Below, piece by piece: positions 1 through 9,166 of a stretch of DNA of 64,000 nucleotides. The DNA is taken from NCBI GenBank assembly GCA_030428565.1, contig JAUIDR010000005.1, forward strand, positions 46,188 through 110,187. Reading direction: 5' to 3'. This DNA is from Alphaproteobacteria bacterium. Lineage in GTDB: Bacteria; Pseudomonadota; Alphaproteobacteria; UBA7985; JAUIBT01. Under the pieces are notes generated by a model. The model was not told where the DNA came from. It did not search any database and saw only the letters and a list, made by a program, of their open reading frames with translations. The position numbers and the translations under genes are program-made. How positions within the stretch are numbered: the stretch's first letter is position 1; each line of letters opens with the position of its first letter.

Positions 1-2
1 GT

Positions 3-2111
3 AATGCCATTAACTCCACCTTTGGAGCCGGTCAAACCTACCATTTCGAAATCGATGGCAACGGTTATAGCGTTGGCTACGTCTTGTCTGATAATGGCGA
101 TATCATCATCAACGAGGCTACGATCGAAGATACCTCGGGTGATAGCCGCTATGAAATAAGCACCCAAGGCGGCAACGATTACTTTGAAAACGCGCCGACC
201 GGCATCGTCAATGGCCAGATCCACATGGGCGATGGTAACGATTCCGACACTTTCTTTTTGAACGGTACGCCAAACGCGATTGGTGTGGATGCGCTGATTG
301 ACGGCGGCATCGGCGGCAATGATATACTGGCGCTGGGCGGTGCCAATGACGGCAGTATCTATGTCCTGGGCAGTACCGACCTATCCCACATCGTCGAGTT
401 TGAAGACTTAGAGCAGCGCTCTGGCGTTTGGTATACTTCGGCCAATCTGGCTTACGACAGTCTGACGGTCTCGGGCGGTCAATTGACTCTGGACGGGACT
501 TCGAACGGTATCGATTTGGTGACCGTGGACAACGGCACACTGGTCGTCGACGGCGTGCTAACCACCAGCAATGATTTGGTGGTCAACTCCAGCGATACCA
601 CCATGGGCTACCTGAACGGTACCGGCCTCATCCACGGTAATGTGGTCAACCGCGGTAGCATATCGCCCGCGATGCACGGCACCATTGGCACCCTGACCAT
701 CGACGGCGACTACACCGCCACCGCAGGCTCGGTGCTGCAGTTGGACGTGGATGCTGCCAACGGCGTGGGCGATAGGTTGGTCATCAACAAGGATCTGTTG
801 ATCGACCCCGATGCGCGCTTGCAAATCAACACCCTCAGCGCCCCTGTCGATGGCCAGACCTTTGTTATGATCTTGGCAGACGTTGGTGGCATAACCGATG
901 GTCGCTTCAATCTGACGACGCCTTTGGGCGAGTCTCTCAATTTGATTTACGATGAAGATACCCAGAACGTCCTTTTGACCGTGGGCGAGCAGTTGGTACC
1001 GGTTGTGGTGTCTCCTGATACCGAAGAAGAGACCATTATCGCCGATAAGATTTTGAATTCTAACATCATCACCCAACAGCTGTTGACCGAAGACGGCGGC
1101 GACGTCCTGGTCGCTGGCCTCAGCAATAACCTGGTCTCAGAACACGACTTGGCGCTGCTGTCGCCCGAGTTTTATGTCGGGGTCTATCAGGCTAACGCCA
1201 ATGCAGGCCTCAGCGCTGGTCGCTATCTGATCGAGCGGATCGACGACCGTGAGCACTGCGGAACCCTGGAAGGCTCGGGTCAAGAAAACTGCCGCCAGCT
1301 GTCCGATGGCATGAACCTTTGGGGCACGCTGGACATGGATCTGGGCAGCTTTGATGACCGCGAGCACATGGAATTGGACTACCAGCTCTATCGTGCCATG
1401 TTTGGCATCGACCAGCGCATCGGCAGCTCGACCTTGGGTCTTGCTGCGGGCTATGGCTTCGGCAAGGGTCTGGAAGACGACTTCGGCGATTATACCACCC
1501 ACTACGGCCATGTCGGTGCCTACGTCAGCCAGCACGTCACCTTTTTCAACATTGACGCCGCCTTGGGTTACACCTTTGGCTGGGGCGATGCCAACCGCAC
1601 GATCAAGCGGATCATGGGCAACAACTTCAACCAGACCTACACCGGTGAAATCCAGTCGCACTCGGCGACCGCTATGGCGCGCGTGACCCAAGAATATCAA
1701 GCCGAAAACGGTTTCGAATTTCAGCCGCAGGTGGGCTTTGAATACCATCTGGCAAGCTTTGGTGACATCCGCGAAACGGCGGGCGGCAACTATTCGGCGC
1801 TGGGCTTGGACATCGAAAACTGGAACCACGATCAGTTGACCGGTTTCGCGGGTGCAGAGGTGCGCAAGGCTTTTGAATCGGGCAATACCATCTTCATTCC
1901 TGAGCTGCGCGCTATGTCCCGTTACATGGTCATGGGCCAAGAGATTTCCGTTCCCGCGGCTTTCACCTTGGACCCCGGCAATACCCAGTTCTCTAAGAGC
2001 GCCAAGATCCCGCAGGCGACCTTTACCTTGGGCGGTGGCGTCAACGTGGAAGCGCGCAAGGCTCTGACTTTCTATTCGGACTACGATTTTACCTTCGGCG
2101 ACGAATCATAA
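3..2111 (+). CDS. Autotransporter outer membrane beta-barrel protein, 3' part, interrupted before its last strand
   Basis: The reading frame is open from the left edge, so the gene starts outside the window; a TTG at 84 is only an internal codon. The first ~400 residues are Gly/Asn/Asp-rich passenger (short beta-strand repeats such as LTVSGGQLTLDG and GLIHGNVVNRGSISP), typical of secreted beta-helix passengers. From about base 1305 the protein becomes an alternating aromatic/polar autotransporter barrel of about 280 residues (MNLWGTLDMDLGSF, LGLAAGYGFGKG, FQPQVGFEYH). Autotransporters deliver the passenger across the outer membrane through this C-terminal barrel. The frame stops at TAA 2109-2111 after FTFGDES, but the same frame continues without a break as QHDFRAGLRVKF and a second TAA at 2148-2150. 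That continuation is a textbook terminal barrel strand with C-terminal Phe, so the annotated stop removes the BAM recognition strand. Family assignment is strong; whether the allele is functional is unclear. Confidence 0.88.
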   Translation, partial: NAINSTFGAGQTYHFEIDGNGYSVGYVLSDNGDIIINEATIEDTSGDSRYEISTQGGNDYFENAPTGIVNGQIHMGDGNDSDTFFLNGTPNAIGVDALIDGGIGGNDILALGGANDGSIYVLGSTDLSHIVEFEDLEQRSGVWYTSANLAYDSLTVSGGQLTLDGTSNGIDLVTVDNGTLVVDGVLTTSNDLVVNSSDTTMGYLNGTGLIHGNVVNRGSISPAMHGTIGTLTIDGDYTATAGSVLQLDVDAANGVGDRLVINKDLLIDPDARLQINTLSAPVDGQTFVMILADVGGITDGRFNLTTPLGESLNLIYDEDTQNVLLTVGEQLVPVVVSPDTEEETIIADKILNSNIITQQLLTEDGGDVLVAGLSNNLVSEHDLALLSPEFYVGVYQANANAGLSAGRYLIERIDDREHCGTLEGSGQENCRQLSDGMNLWGTLDMDLGSFDDREHMELDYQLYRAMFGIDQRIGSSTLGLAAGYGFGKGLEDDFGDYTTHYGHVGAYVSQHVTFFNIDAALGYTFGWGDANRTIKRIMGNNFNQTYTGEIQSHSATAMARVTQEYQAENGFEFQPQVGFEYHLASFGDIRETAGGNYSALGLDIENWNHDQLTGFAGAEVRKAFESGNTIFIPELRAMSRYMVMGQEISVPAAFTLDPGNTQFSKSAKIPQATFTLGGGVNVEARKALTFYSDYDFTFGDES

Positions 2112-2150
2112 CAGCACGATTTCCGGGCCGGTCTTCGCGTCAAGTTCTAA
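2109..2150 (+). other. In-frame stop followed by orphaned last beta-strand of the autotransporter
   Basis: TAA at 2109-2111 is followed in the same frame by 12 codons, QHDFRAGLRVKF, and TAA at 2148-2150. The peptide has the alternating pattern and terminal Phe of an outer membrane barrel signature strand. A single change of TAA to TAC or TAT would restore the join as SYQHDF. I read this as a nonsense mutation, a sequencing error or a readthrough site, not a natural end. Confidence 0.8.
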
Positions 2151-2679
2151 GCCAACGAGCCACCAGCAAGCCCGCAGAGTGCGCCTGGCTTTGGCGCGTC
2201 TGGGCTCCCGGCAGCGCGTGATCGCACGAACGATCCATCAAATTGCCATGCTAGGTTAACGGTCCTTTCGCTTGGGCGGGACTGTCAAATCACCTTGGCG
2301 TGGTGGAAGGCGGATTTTCCGCCACCAGCCCGGCGAAATCTCCAAACTCCCCGCCTGTAACCCGCTGTTCCAGGCGGGTTTTTTGTGCAAATCCTTGGCG
2401 TGATCACGGCAACCAGCATCCGCCCATTGGCGAAACCGGGCGGACCGCCCGCGCGCCAGGGCCACCAAATTTTCTCACCGACGGGCGAAAGTTTCAGGCG
2501 CGGCCTTTTTCTGGCGCTAGTTGGGCGCTATATATAGGCAAATTTGCGTCACACAGCGCTAAGCCCGCGCGCCCAAAGGCCTGCCGAGCGATTAGTGCCA
2601 AAACAAGCAAGCTTTTGTCTACGCGCCTTCCGATCACCGGCAAAGCAGGGGCGGGCTTGCAAACAATAGAGACACACCC
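2112..2679. other. Intergenic region between autotransporter and RND operon
   Basis: About 530 bases without a convincing gene. It holds the tail strand codons (to 2150), a small inverted repeat GGCGGA/TCCGCC at 2307-2321, and a strong rho-independent terminator at 2350-2384. The open frames here lack a ribosome site and family-like sequence. The promoter of the following RND operon must lie between 2385 and 2679, but I cannot name its boxes with confidence. Confidence 0.6.
2350..2384 (+). terminator. Rho-independent terminator downstream of the autotransporter
   Basis: Stem CCCGCCTG (2350-2357) pairs with CAGGCGGG (2371-2378) across a 13-base loop and is followed directly by six T. It lies about 200 bases after the second autotransporter stop and reads in the plus direction. 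Confidence 0.85.
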
Positions 2680-3813
2680 ATGCTGCGATCCCTCGTTCCT
2701 GCAATCGTGCTAGCTCTGGCTATCGCGGGCTGGCTTTATTTTGGCTTTTGGAGCGGGAACGCGCCAGAAGTGACCAAGCCCAGCGCTAAGCTTGATGAGG
2801 TCGCAGAGAAGCAAGCGGTCTCGGTCGCCAAGGTCGGGCTGCGCGATTTTCGCTCTGAGCTGCGCTTTACCGCCGAGACCCGCGTTGATCGCAAGCTTGA
2901 TGTGAAAGCGGAAATCGGCGGCCAGATTGCCTCTTTGCGGGTCAAGCGCGGCGAGCGTGTGGTCAAAGATCAGGTCATTGCGGTGCTGGAGGCTGATGAA
3001 CGCCCGGCGCAGCGTGCGGAAGCCAAGGCCGCGCTCAGTCAAGCCGAGGTGGATTTGCGGGCGAAGCGGGCTTTGCTCGACAAAGGCTTTGGCTCTGAGA
3101 TCGACGTTGAGGTGGCAACGGCAGCGGTTGAACGCGCCAAGGCGGCCTTGTTGCGCGCCGATTTGGCGCTGAAAAAGCTGGAAATAAAAGCGGGCTTTGA
3201 AGGGGTGATCGAAGAGACCTTCGTTGAACCCGGCGCTTTCGTCAATCCGGGCAGCCCCATCGCGCTGCTGTTGGACAAGGAGCCGATCGAGGTCGTGGGC
3301 TTGGCCGGTGAACGCCAGATCGGACAGATCGAATTGGGCATGATCGGGGCGGTTGAGGTCGCCACGGGCGATACCTTCGACGCTGAAGTTACCTATATTT
3401 CGACGGTGGCAGAGGGCGATACGCGGACCTTCCGCGTCGAGCTGACCGCCAAGATGGACCAAGCGCGCACGCGCCGCTTGAACCTGCCAGAGGGCGTTTC
3501 GGCGGAGGTTCGAATTCAAACGCCGTCGCGCAAAGCCCACTTTGTGCCCACCAACGCGCTGACCTTGGGGCCGCGAGACCAGATCGGCGTCAAGGCCATC
3601 ACCGCAGACCAACGCGTTGCCTTCTATCCCGCGCGCATTATGCACGCGACCCCGTCGGGGCTGTGGCTAGCCGACTTGCCCGAGACCTTCGATTTGATCG
3701 TGCAAGGTCAAGACCTGGTGCGCCAAGATGAGGGAGTTGCTGTGCAGAACTTGGACGAGGCCAACTTGGCGCGCTTGGGCCTTTTGGCCGACGCGAACTC
3801 GGTCGCCAATTAA
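2680..3813 (+). CDS. RND efflux periplasmic adaptor (membrane fusion) subunit
   Basis: 377 residues. Membrane fusion proteins link an inner membrane RND pump to an outer membrane channel. Residues ~1-25 are a hydrophobic N-terminal anchor/signal (IVLALAIAGWLYFGFW). The two lipoyl half-motifs are visible: VKAEIGGQIASLRVKRGERV near residues 70-90 and FEGVIEETFVEPGAFV near 175-190, separated by an Ala/Lys/Glu-rich helical hairpin (AEAKAALSQAEVDLRAKRAL). The beta-barrel and membrane-proximal domains follow. It starts at ATG 2680 and sits 126 bases upstream of the pump gene on the same strand, so the two are very likely one operon. No outer membrane channel gene is adjacent. Substrate unknown. Confidence 0.92.
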   Translation: MLRSLVPAIVLALAIAGWLYFGFWSGNAPEVTKPSAKLDEVAEKQAVSVAKVGLRDFRSELRFTAETRVDRKLDVKAEIGGQIASLRVKRGERVVKDQVIAVLEADERPAQRAEAKAALSQAEVDLRAKRALLDKGFGSEIDVEVATAAVERAKAALLRADLALKKLEIKAGFEGVIEETFVEPGAFVNPGSPIALLLDKEPIEVVGLAGERQIGQIELGMIGAVEVATGDTFDAEVTYISTVAEGDTRTFRVELTAKMDQARTRRLNLPEGVSAEVRIQTPSRKAHFVPTNALTLGPRDQIGVKAITADQRVAFYPARIMHATPSGLWLADLPETFDLIVQGQDLVRQDEGVAVQNLDEANLARLGLLADANSVAN

Positions 3814-3873
3814 GCCGCCGACTAAGTCCGTTTTTAGTGGGTGAGGACGCCGCAGCGCGTGTCGGCATAAACC

Positions 3874-3894
3874 CTGGGGTCAATAGAGCCCCAG
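3874..3894 (+). repeat. Small inverted repeat between adaptor and pump genes
   Basis: CTGGGG (3874-3879) and CCCCAG (3889-3894) are separated by nine bases, in the 126-base gap between the RND adaptor and pump. No T-run follows, so it may be an mRNA processing or stability hairpin in an operon rather than a terminator. Confidence 0.4.
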
Positions 3895-3939
3895 ATATGG
3901 AGCTGGGCCATCAATTGAGCCCGTTTAAAAGTTGTTATT

Positions 3940-6900
3940 ATGAACGCAATCATTGACGCCGCCATTCGCTATTCCCGCACGGTCCTCTCGCTGCTGGTCG
4001 TGATTATCGCCGTGGGCATTATGTCTTGGCTCTCGATCCCCAAAGAAGCTGAACCCGATGTGAGCGTGCCTTTCATGTACGTCAGCGCCTCGTTGGATGG
4101 CATCTCGCCTGAGGATTCCGAGCGCCTGTTGCTGAAGCCGCTGGAGCAAGAAATTCAAGGCGTTGACGGCGTCAAGACCATCACCTCAACCGGTTATTTG
4201 GGCGGTGGTAATTTGGTGCTGGAGTTCGGCGCGGGCTTTGATGCCGATACCGCGCTGGAAGACGTGCGCAGCGCTGTTGACAACGCTAAGCCTAGCCTGC
4301 CGTCAGAAGCCGACGAGCCCAAAGTCAGTGAGATCAACCTGTCCGAACAGCCGATTATCACTTTGGCGGTGTTCGGCGATATTCCCGAAAAGACGTTGCT
4401 GCAACTTATGCGACGGCTGCAAGACCGCATCGAGGCGCTGCCCCCGGTGCTAGAAGCCGACCTGGCGGGTAGCCGCGAGGAAGTCGTAGAGATTCTGATC
4501 GATCCCAACGTGCTGCAATCCTACGGTCTCAATATGCAAGAAGTCTTGGGGCTGGTGGCGGGGTCAAACCGGCTGATCGCGGCGGGTTCGCTGCGTTCTG
4601 GCGCGGGTAGTTTTGACCTGAAAGTCCCGGGTCTGTTTGAAGACATTGAAGATATTTTCGATCTGCCGGTTAAGTCGGACGGCCAGTCGGTGGTGCTGTT
4701 CAGTGAGATCGCCGACGTACGCCCCACCTTTAAAGACCCCGAGAGTTTTGCGCGGGTCAACGGCAAACGCACCATGTCGCTGGCGGTCAAAAAGCGCGCC
4801 GGCGAAAACATTATCGAAACCATCGAAGCTACCAAGGCTATCGTTGAAGAGGAGCGTAAAGCCTGGCCAGCCGGTCTGGAAGTCAAGTATCTGCAAGATC
4901 GCTCGGTGCCCATCCGTACCATGCTGGGTGATCTGACCAACAACGTCGCTGCCGCGGTGATCTTGGTGTTGATTATCGTTGTTGGGGCGCTGGGGCTGCG
5001 ATCGGGCCTATTGGTCGGCTTTGCGATCCCGGGCTCCTTCTTAATCGGCTTTATGGTGCTGTCGATCCTGGGCTTTACCGTCAACATCGTGGTTCTATTC
5101 TCGCTGATTTTGGCCTCCGGCATGCTGGTAGATGGCGCGATTGTCGTGATTGAATACGCGGACCGAAGGCTGAGCGAGGGGGCCAGCCGCCTGCAAGCCT
5201 ATTCCGAGGCCGCCAAGCGCATGTCTTGGCCGATTATCGCGTCCACCGCGACGACTTTGGCCGCCTTTGCGCCTTTGGCTTTTTGGCCGGGCATTGTCGG
5301 CGAATTCATGGGCTATTTGCCGAAAACCCTTTTGATAACCCTGTCTGCGAGCTTGGCGATGGCCTTGATTTTCGTACCCGTGCTGGGTGCGGCCTTGGAG
5401 ACCGTTTTGGCGGTCGTGGCCGTGGCGGTGGGTTTCATCTTCATGATCCTCGGCGTGCCGATCGTGCAGGGCATCTTGGCCGTCGTGGATGGCGTGGCGG
5501 GGACCGACATGGCCGCCTGGGGGCCGTTGGATAGCGTCGGGCGTCTGGCTTTCTTGGTCATTGGTCCAGTGCTGGGCTACTTGTTCTTGAAGGTAGCGCG
5601 CTACATGTTCGCCACCACCACCAACGCGCCGCGCCCCGAGCCCAAACGCGAAATAGAAATTTCGGGTCTCGTGACCCTCTATTCGCGTTTCTTGAGTTTC
5701 TTGCTGCGCGCGCCGGCCTTGGTCATCATCGCGATGTTCGGCTTCTTGGCGTTGGTAGTGACCTTGTTTGTCCAATCCAAGCCCGGCACAGAGTTCTTCC
5801 CGACCGTTGAGCCTGAAAATATAACGCTGACTGTGCGCGCTCGGGGCAACCTGTCGATTTATGAGCGCGACGCCATGGTGCGGCGTGTCGAGAACGAAAT
5901 TCTGGACATGCAGCGCCAGCACGGGGAGTTCAACGCCATCTACGCTGTTGCTCAGTCCTCCACCGGCGGTGACTCCCAGCAAGCCGAAGACACTATTGGT
6001 TCGGTCCAGATCGAGTTCGTCGACTACTTCAACCGCCGTACCGTTTCTGACATCGAAGAAGAAATGCGCGCGCGTATCGGTGATTTGCCGGGCATGTTGG
6101 TCGAAGTTGCTGCACCCGAGGCGGGCCCGCCGCAAGGCAAGGCCGTGCAGGTCGAAGTCAGCGCCGCGGCCATTGACGACATCGTGCCTGCGGTAGAGCA
6201 TATCTTGCGCGGTATGGAGCAGATCGGCGGCTATCGCGATGTAGAAAACGGCCTGCCGCTGCCGGGCATTGATTGGGAGCTGTCGGTCGATCGCGAACAA
6301 GCCGCTATCTATGGCGTCGATATCGGCGTGCTGGGCTACTACGTGCGCTTGATTACCAACGGTGTGACGATCTCCACCTATCGCCCCGCGTCCTCGGAGG
6401 ACGAGGTTGATATCACCCTGCGCCTGCCGCCTCAGTATCGCAACCTGGCTCAATTGGATGAGTTGCGGGTCGATACACCCAAGGGGCAAGTGCCTCTCAG
6501 CCTGTTCTTGAGCCGCGAGCCCAAGCCCAAGGTCAGCCTCATTCACCGCATCGACGGCCAACGCACCCAGACCGTCAAGGCGGACATCGTTGAGTTCGTC
6601 AACGGCGAGCGGGTCTTGGAAGCAACCAAGGTTGCAGAACTCAAAACCTGGCTGAACGAGAACCCTTTACCCGGGACGGCGCAGGCCAAGTTTGTTGGCC
6701 AGGACGAAGAAATGGCCGAGACCTTCGCCTTCCTAATGCAGGCCTTTGGTATTGCTCTGTTCATCATGGCGGTGATCTTGGTCACGCAATTCAACAACTT
6801 CTTCAACATGTTGCTGATCTTGAGCGCAATTTTCATGTCTTCGGTTGGGGTCTTGCTGGGCCTCTATTTGACCGGGCGGGATTTTGGCGTGGTGATGACC

Positions 6901-7332
6901 GGCGTCGGGCTGATCGCGCTGGCTGGCATCGTGGTCAACAACAATATTGTTTTGATCGATACCTTTGAGCAGATAAAGCGCACCGGGGTGACGATCCACG
7001 AAGCTTTGGTCCTGACCGCTGCTCAGCGTCTGCGCCCAATTTTGCTGACAACGGTGACAACGGTCTTGGGTCTCATGCCGATGGTCTTGGGTCTGAATAT
7101 CAACTTCATCGACAACCTTGTGACCTTGGGGGCGCCGTCGGGCCAGTGGTGGCAGTCGTTGGCGACCGCCATCGCCTTTGGCCTGTCTTTTGCGACCTTC
7201 TTAACGCTGTTCTTTACGCCCTGCGCCATCAAGCTTCAGTATGATTTGCGTCGCATGACCTACGCCAAGGAGATCTACGAGGACGAACGACTGCAACTGG
7301 TGCCAACGACGGCCCGCCAGCCAGGGCACTAG
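3940..7332 (+). CDS. RND efflux pump permease (AcrB/HAE-like) with an enlarged central membrane region
   Basis: 1,130 residues, about 80-100 longer than a usual AcrB-type pump. The N-terminal helix is followed by a periplasmic porter domain and TM2-6. TM4 carries GMLVDGAIVVIEYAD, with a single Asp where AcrB has two; TM10 carries GIVVNNNIVLIDTF with no Lys, so proton relay residues follow a subfamily variant and not the AcrB set. Between TM6 and TM7 (residues ~485-580) there are two extra hydrophobic stretches, AVVAVAVGFIFMILG and RLAFLVIGPVLGYLFLK, absent from standard pumps. It pairs with the adaptor upstream. The C-terminus ARQPGH and the stop TAG lie in the first unit of a 14-bp tandem repeat. 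Substrate cannot be read from sequence. Confidence 0.93.
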   Translation: MNAIIDAAIRYSRTVLSLLVVIIAVGIMSWLSIPKEAEPDVSVPFMYVSASLDGISPEDSERLLLKPLEQEIQGVDGVKTITSTGYLGGGNLVLEFGAGFDADTALEDVRSAVDNAKPSLPSEADEPKVSEINLSEQPIITLAVFGDIPEKTLLQLMRRLQDRIEALPPVLEADLAGSREEVVEILIDPNVLQSYGLNMQEVLGLVAGSNRLIAAGSLRSGAGSFDLKVPGLFEDIEDIFDLPVKSDGQSVVLFSEIADVRPTFKDPESFARVNGKRTMSLAVKKRAGENIIETIEATKAIVEEERKAWPAGLEVKYLQDRSVPIRTMLGDLTNNVAAAVILVLIIVVGALGLRSGLLVGFAIPGSFLIGFMVLSILGFTVNIVVLFSLILASGMLVDGAIVVIEYADRRLSEGASRLQAYSEAAKRMSWPIIASTATTLAAFAPLAFWPGIVGEFMGYLPKTLLITLSASLAMALIFVPVLGAALETVLAVVAVAVGFIFMILGVPIVQGILAVVDGVAGTDMAAWGPLDSVGRLAFLVIGPVLGYLFLKVARYMFATTTNAPRPEPKREIEISGLVTLYSRFLSFLLRAPALVIIAMFGFLALVVTLFVQSKPGTEFFPTVEPENITLTVRARGNLSIYERDAMVRRVENEILDMQRQHGEFNAIYAVAQSSTGGDSQQAEDTIGSVQIEFVDYFNRRTVSDIEEEMRARIGDLPGMLVEVAAPEAGPPQGKAVQVEVSAAAIDDIVPAVEHILRGMEQIGGYRDVENGLPLPGIDWELSVDREQAAIYGVDIGVLGYYVRLITNGVTISTYRPASSEDEVDITLRLPPQYRNLAQLDELRVDTPKGQVPLSLFLSREPKPKVSLIHRIDGQRTQTVKADIVEFVNGERVLEATKVAELKTWLNENPLPGTAQAKFVGQDEEMAETFAFLMQAFGIALFIMAVILVTQFNNFFNMLLILSAIFMSSVGVLLGLYLTGRDFGVVMTGVGLIALAGIVVNNNIVLIDTFEQIKRTGVTIHEALVLTAAQRLRPILLTTVTTVLGLMPMVLGLNINFIDNLVTLGAPSGQWWQSLATAIAFGLSFATFLTLFFTPCAIKLQYDLRRMTYAKEIYEDERLQLVPTTARQPGH

Positions 7333-7374
7333 AACCAGGGCACTAGAATCGGGGCACTAGAGCCAGGGTATTGG
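7321..7374 (+). repeat. 14-bp tandem repeat spanning the pump stop codon
   Basis: Units of CCAGGGCACTAGAA start at 7321 and 7335, with a third degenerate unit at 7349 and a partial fourth at 7363. The first unit encodes the last residues P-G-H and the TAG stop of the RND pump. The remaining gap to 7541 has no gene. Confidence 0.85.
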
Positions 7375-7541
7375 GCGAAAATCGCGAGCCTGTAGACGAG
7401 GTGGACATCTGAGACGGCCCCTTATCGACATTCCTTATCGACCATGACGCGGCAAAACGCCGGAGCGCCAAGGGGCGCGCATTGATGCCGGGTGCCGCTT
7501 CAGGCGTTACCGTGCCGGGGATTTAACATTGGAGCCCCGTC

Positions 7542-7985
7542 ATGCGCCTAATCTCTCCCATCAAATCTGGCCTTATGGGCCTCGCTCTTATGCTGTCGCC
7601 CATGCTGCTTAACCCGGCCAGCGCCGATGAAGCCGCTATGGAGGCCATGCAAGAATACCTCATGTTCTCTGAATACGAGGCAGGCATCATCCTGCCCCAG
7701 CAGATCGACAAAGATGTGTTTGAAGCTGTGTTGTTCGTCGATACCCGCGATGAAGAGCAGTACGAGACCGCAACCATTCCGGGGGCTGTTCACATCGAAT
7801 GGCGCGAAGTCCTGGATCGTATCGACGAGATCCCGGAAGACCAAAAGACCGTGTTGTTCTGTAACACCGGCAGCTTGTCGGCTCAGGCCGCCTTCGCGCT
7901 GCGCGTGGCCGGACGTGAAAACGTCGTGGTGATGCAGACCGGTTTTACAGGCTGGCAGCAAGACGCCGCCTACAAGCCGGAATAG
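7542..7985 (+). CDS. Exported single-domain rhodanese-like protein
   Basis: 147 residues. Residues 1-28 form a signal peptide (LMGLALMLSPMLL, cleavage near PASA/DEA), placing it in the periplasm. The rhodanese fold follows: LFVDTRDEEQYETATIPGA near 64-82 (CH2A-like motif) and the active loop FCNTGSLS with the predicted catalytic Cys107. Rhodaneses carry a persulfide on this Cys for sulfur transfer, but single-domain exported forms are often of unknown role. ATG 7542 follows a GGAGCC ribosome site. It stands alone, convergent with the CoA-transferase gene, after the RND operon. Confidence 0.88.
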   Translation: MRLISPIKSGLMGLALMLSPMLLNPASADEAAMEAMQEYLMFSEYEAGIILPQQIDKDVFEAVLFVDTRDEEQYETATIPGAVHIEWREVLDRIDEIPEDQKTVLFCNTGSLSAQAAFALRVAGRENVVVMQTGFTGWQQDAAYKPE

Positions 7986-7996
7986 CCATAGCTCGA

Positions 7997-8016
7997 CCAA
8001 GCTCGGCCGAGCTTGG
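7997..8016. repeat. Perfect 20-bp palindrome between convergent genes
   Basis: CCAAGCTCGG at 7997-8006 is followed immediately by its reverse complement to 8016, in the 47-base gap between the rhodanese stop (7985) and the CoA-transferase stop (8033). It is embedded in three 10-bp repeats beginning AGCTC/AGCTT. No T-run is present on either strand, so a terminator is doubtful; a two-way RNA hairpin or protein site is possible. Confidence 0.7.
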
Positions 8017-8032
8017 CCTACTCGATCTTCCT

Positions 8033-9166
8033 CTAGTCCAGCTTAAGCTTGGCCTCTGAAAAGGTCATAGGGCTGCGCAGTCCAGGCTGTCCGCCCTGAT
8101 CGATACGCATGCCGCGGTGTTGGAATTGCGGATCGCCAAAGACCTGCTCAACGCTGTTGATCGGCCCTGCGGGGACGCCTAGCTTCGCCAAGGCTTCCAG
8201 CAGCGGATCTCGCTGCCAGTCACTCAGCGCGGCTTCGATCAGCGGTACCAGCGCCGTTCGGTGCTCGACCCGGCCCTGGTTGCCCGCAAAGCGCGGGTCT
8301 TGGTGCCATTCTTGGCCCAACAACTCGGCGAGCTTGGCAAATTGGCTGTCATTGCCGCAGGCGATAATCAGATAGCCGTCGGCCACCGCAAAGACCTGAT
8401 AGGGCACAATGTTGGGATGGGCATTGCCCAAGCGCTTGGGGCTGACGCCCGAGGCTAGATAGTTCAAAGCTTGGTTGGCCAGCACCCCGGTCATGCAGTC
8501 GAACAGCGCCATGTCGATATGTTGCCCGCGCCCCGTGCGGCTGCGCATCTGAAGCGCGGCCTGAATGGCAATCACGCTGTAGAGTCCGGTAAAGATATCG
8601 GCAAAGGCCACGCCCATTTTTTGCGGTGCACCGTCCGGCTCGCCTGTCAGGTCCATGATCCCAGCCATGCCTTGGATCATGAAATCATAGCCCGCGCGCG
8701 GGGCGTAGGGGCCGTCTTGACCAAAGCCGGTAATGGAACAATAGACCAGCGCCGGATTGAGCGCCGCCAAGCTGGTGTAGTCGAGGCCGAATTTGGCCAG
8801 GCCGCCGACCTTGAAATTTTCAATGACAACATCGGCGTCGGCAATCAGCGCTTTGACCTGCGCCAAGTCGTTTGGGTCTTTCAAGTCGGCATGCACGACG
8901 CGTTTGCCACGATTGCAAGAAAAGTAATAGGCCGCCGTCTTGTCGCTGGTGGACTTGGGATCGTCCAAAAAGGGCGGTCCCCAACCCCTTGTATCGTCGC
9001 CCGCTGGGCTCTCGACCTTGATGACCTCGGCGCCGAGATCGGCCAGGGTCTGGCCCGCCCAAGGACCGGCAAGAATGCGCGCCAACTCGACAACCTTGAC
9101 GCCTTCAAGCGGGTAGGGTGCGGCTGGATCGCTGGGGCTCCAGTCGGTTGAATTAAGCGCCGTCAC
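8033..9166 (-). CDS. CaiB/BaiF (family III) CoA-transferase
   Basis: 377 residues, the normal size of a family III CoA-transferase, which moves CoA between acyl donors and acceptors in the cytoplasm. The N-terminus LEGVKVVELARILAGPWAG and the YEVIKVE-like strand (LGAEVIKVESPAGDD) are typical. The catalytic Asp is predicted at 161 in AGYDFMIQGMAG, and a Gly-rich segment GVAFADIFTGLYS follows. The start is GTG (9166-9164), overlapping the stop of the upstream PLP-enzyme gene as GTGA, so the two are translationally coupled. Substrate is unknown; the operon partner gives no clear pathway. Confidence 0.92.
   Translation of the reverse strand: MTALNSTDWSPSDPAAPYPLEGVKVVELARILAGPWAGQTLADLGAEVIKVESPAGDDTRGWGPPFLDDPKSTSDKTAAYYFSCNRGKRVVHADLKDPNDLAQVKALIADADVVIENFKVGGLAKFGLDYTSLAALNPALVYCSITGFGQDGPYAPRAGYDFMIQGMAGIMDLTGEPDGAPQKMGVAFADIFTGLYSVIAIQAALQMRSRTGRGQHIDMALFDCMTGVLANQALNYLASGVSPKRLGNAHPNIVPYQVFAVADGYLIIACGNDSQFAKLAELLGQEWHQDPRFAGNQGRVEHRTALVPLIEAALSDWQRDPLLEALAKLGVPAGPINSVEQVFGDPQFQHRGMRIDQGGQPGLRSPMTFSEAKLKLD

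Noticed and set aside
5095..6561. 488-codon open frame antisense to the RND pump
   Set aside because: Composition (His/Arg/Gln/Asp-rich) is what the reverse complement of a GC-rich membrane protein gives; no motif or ribosome site.
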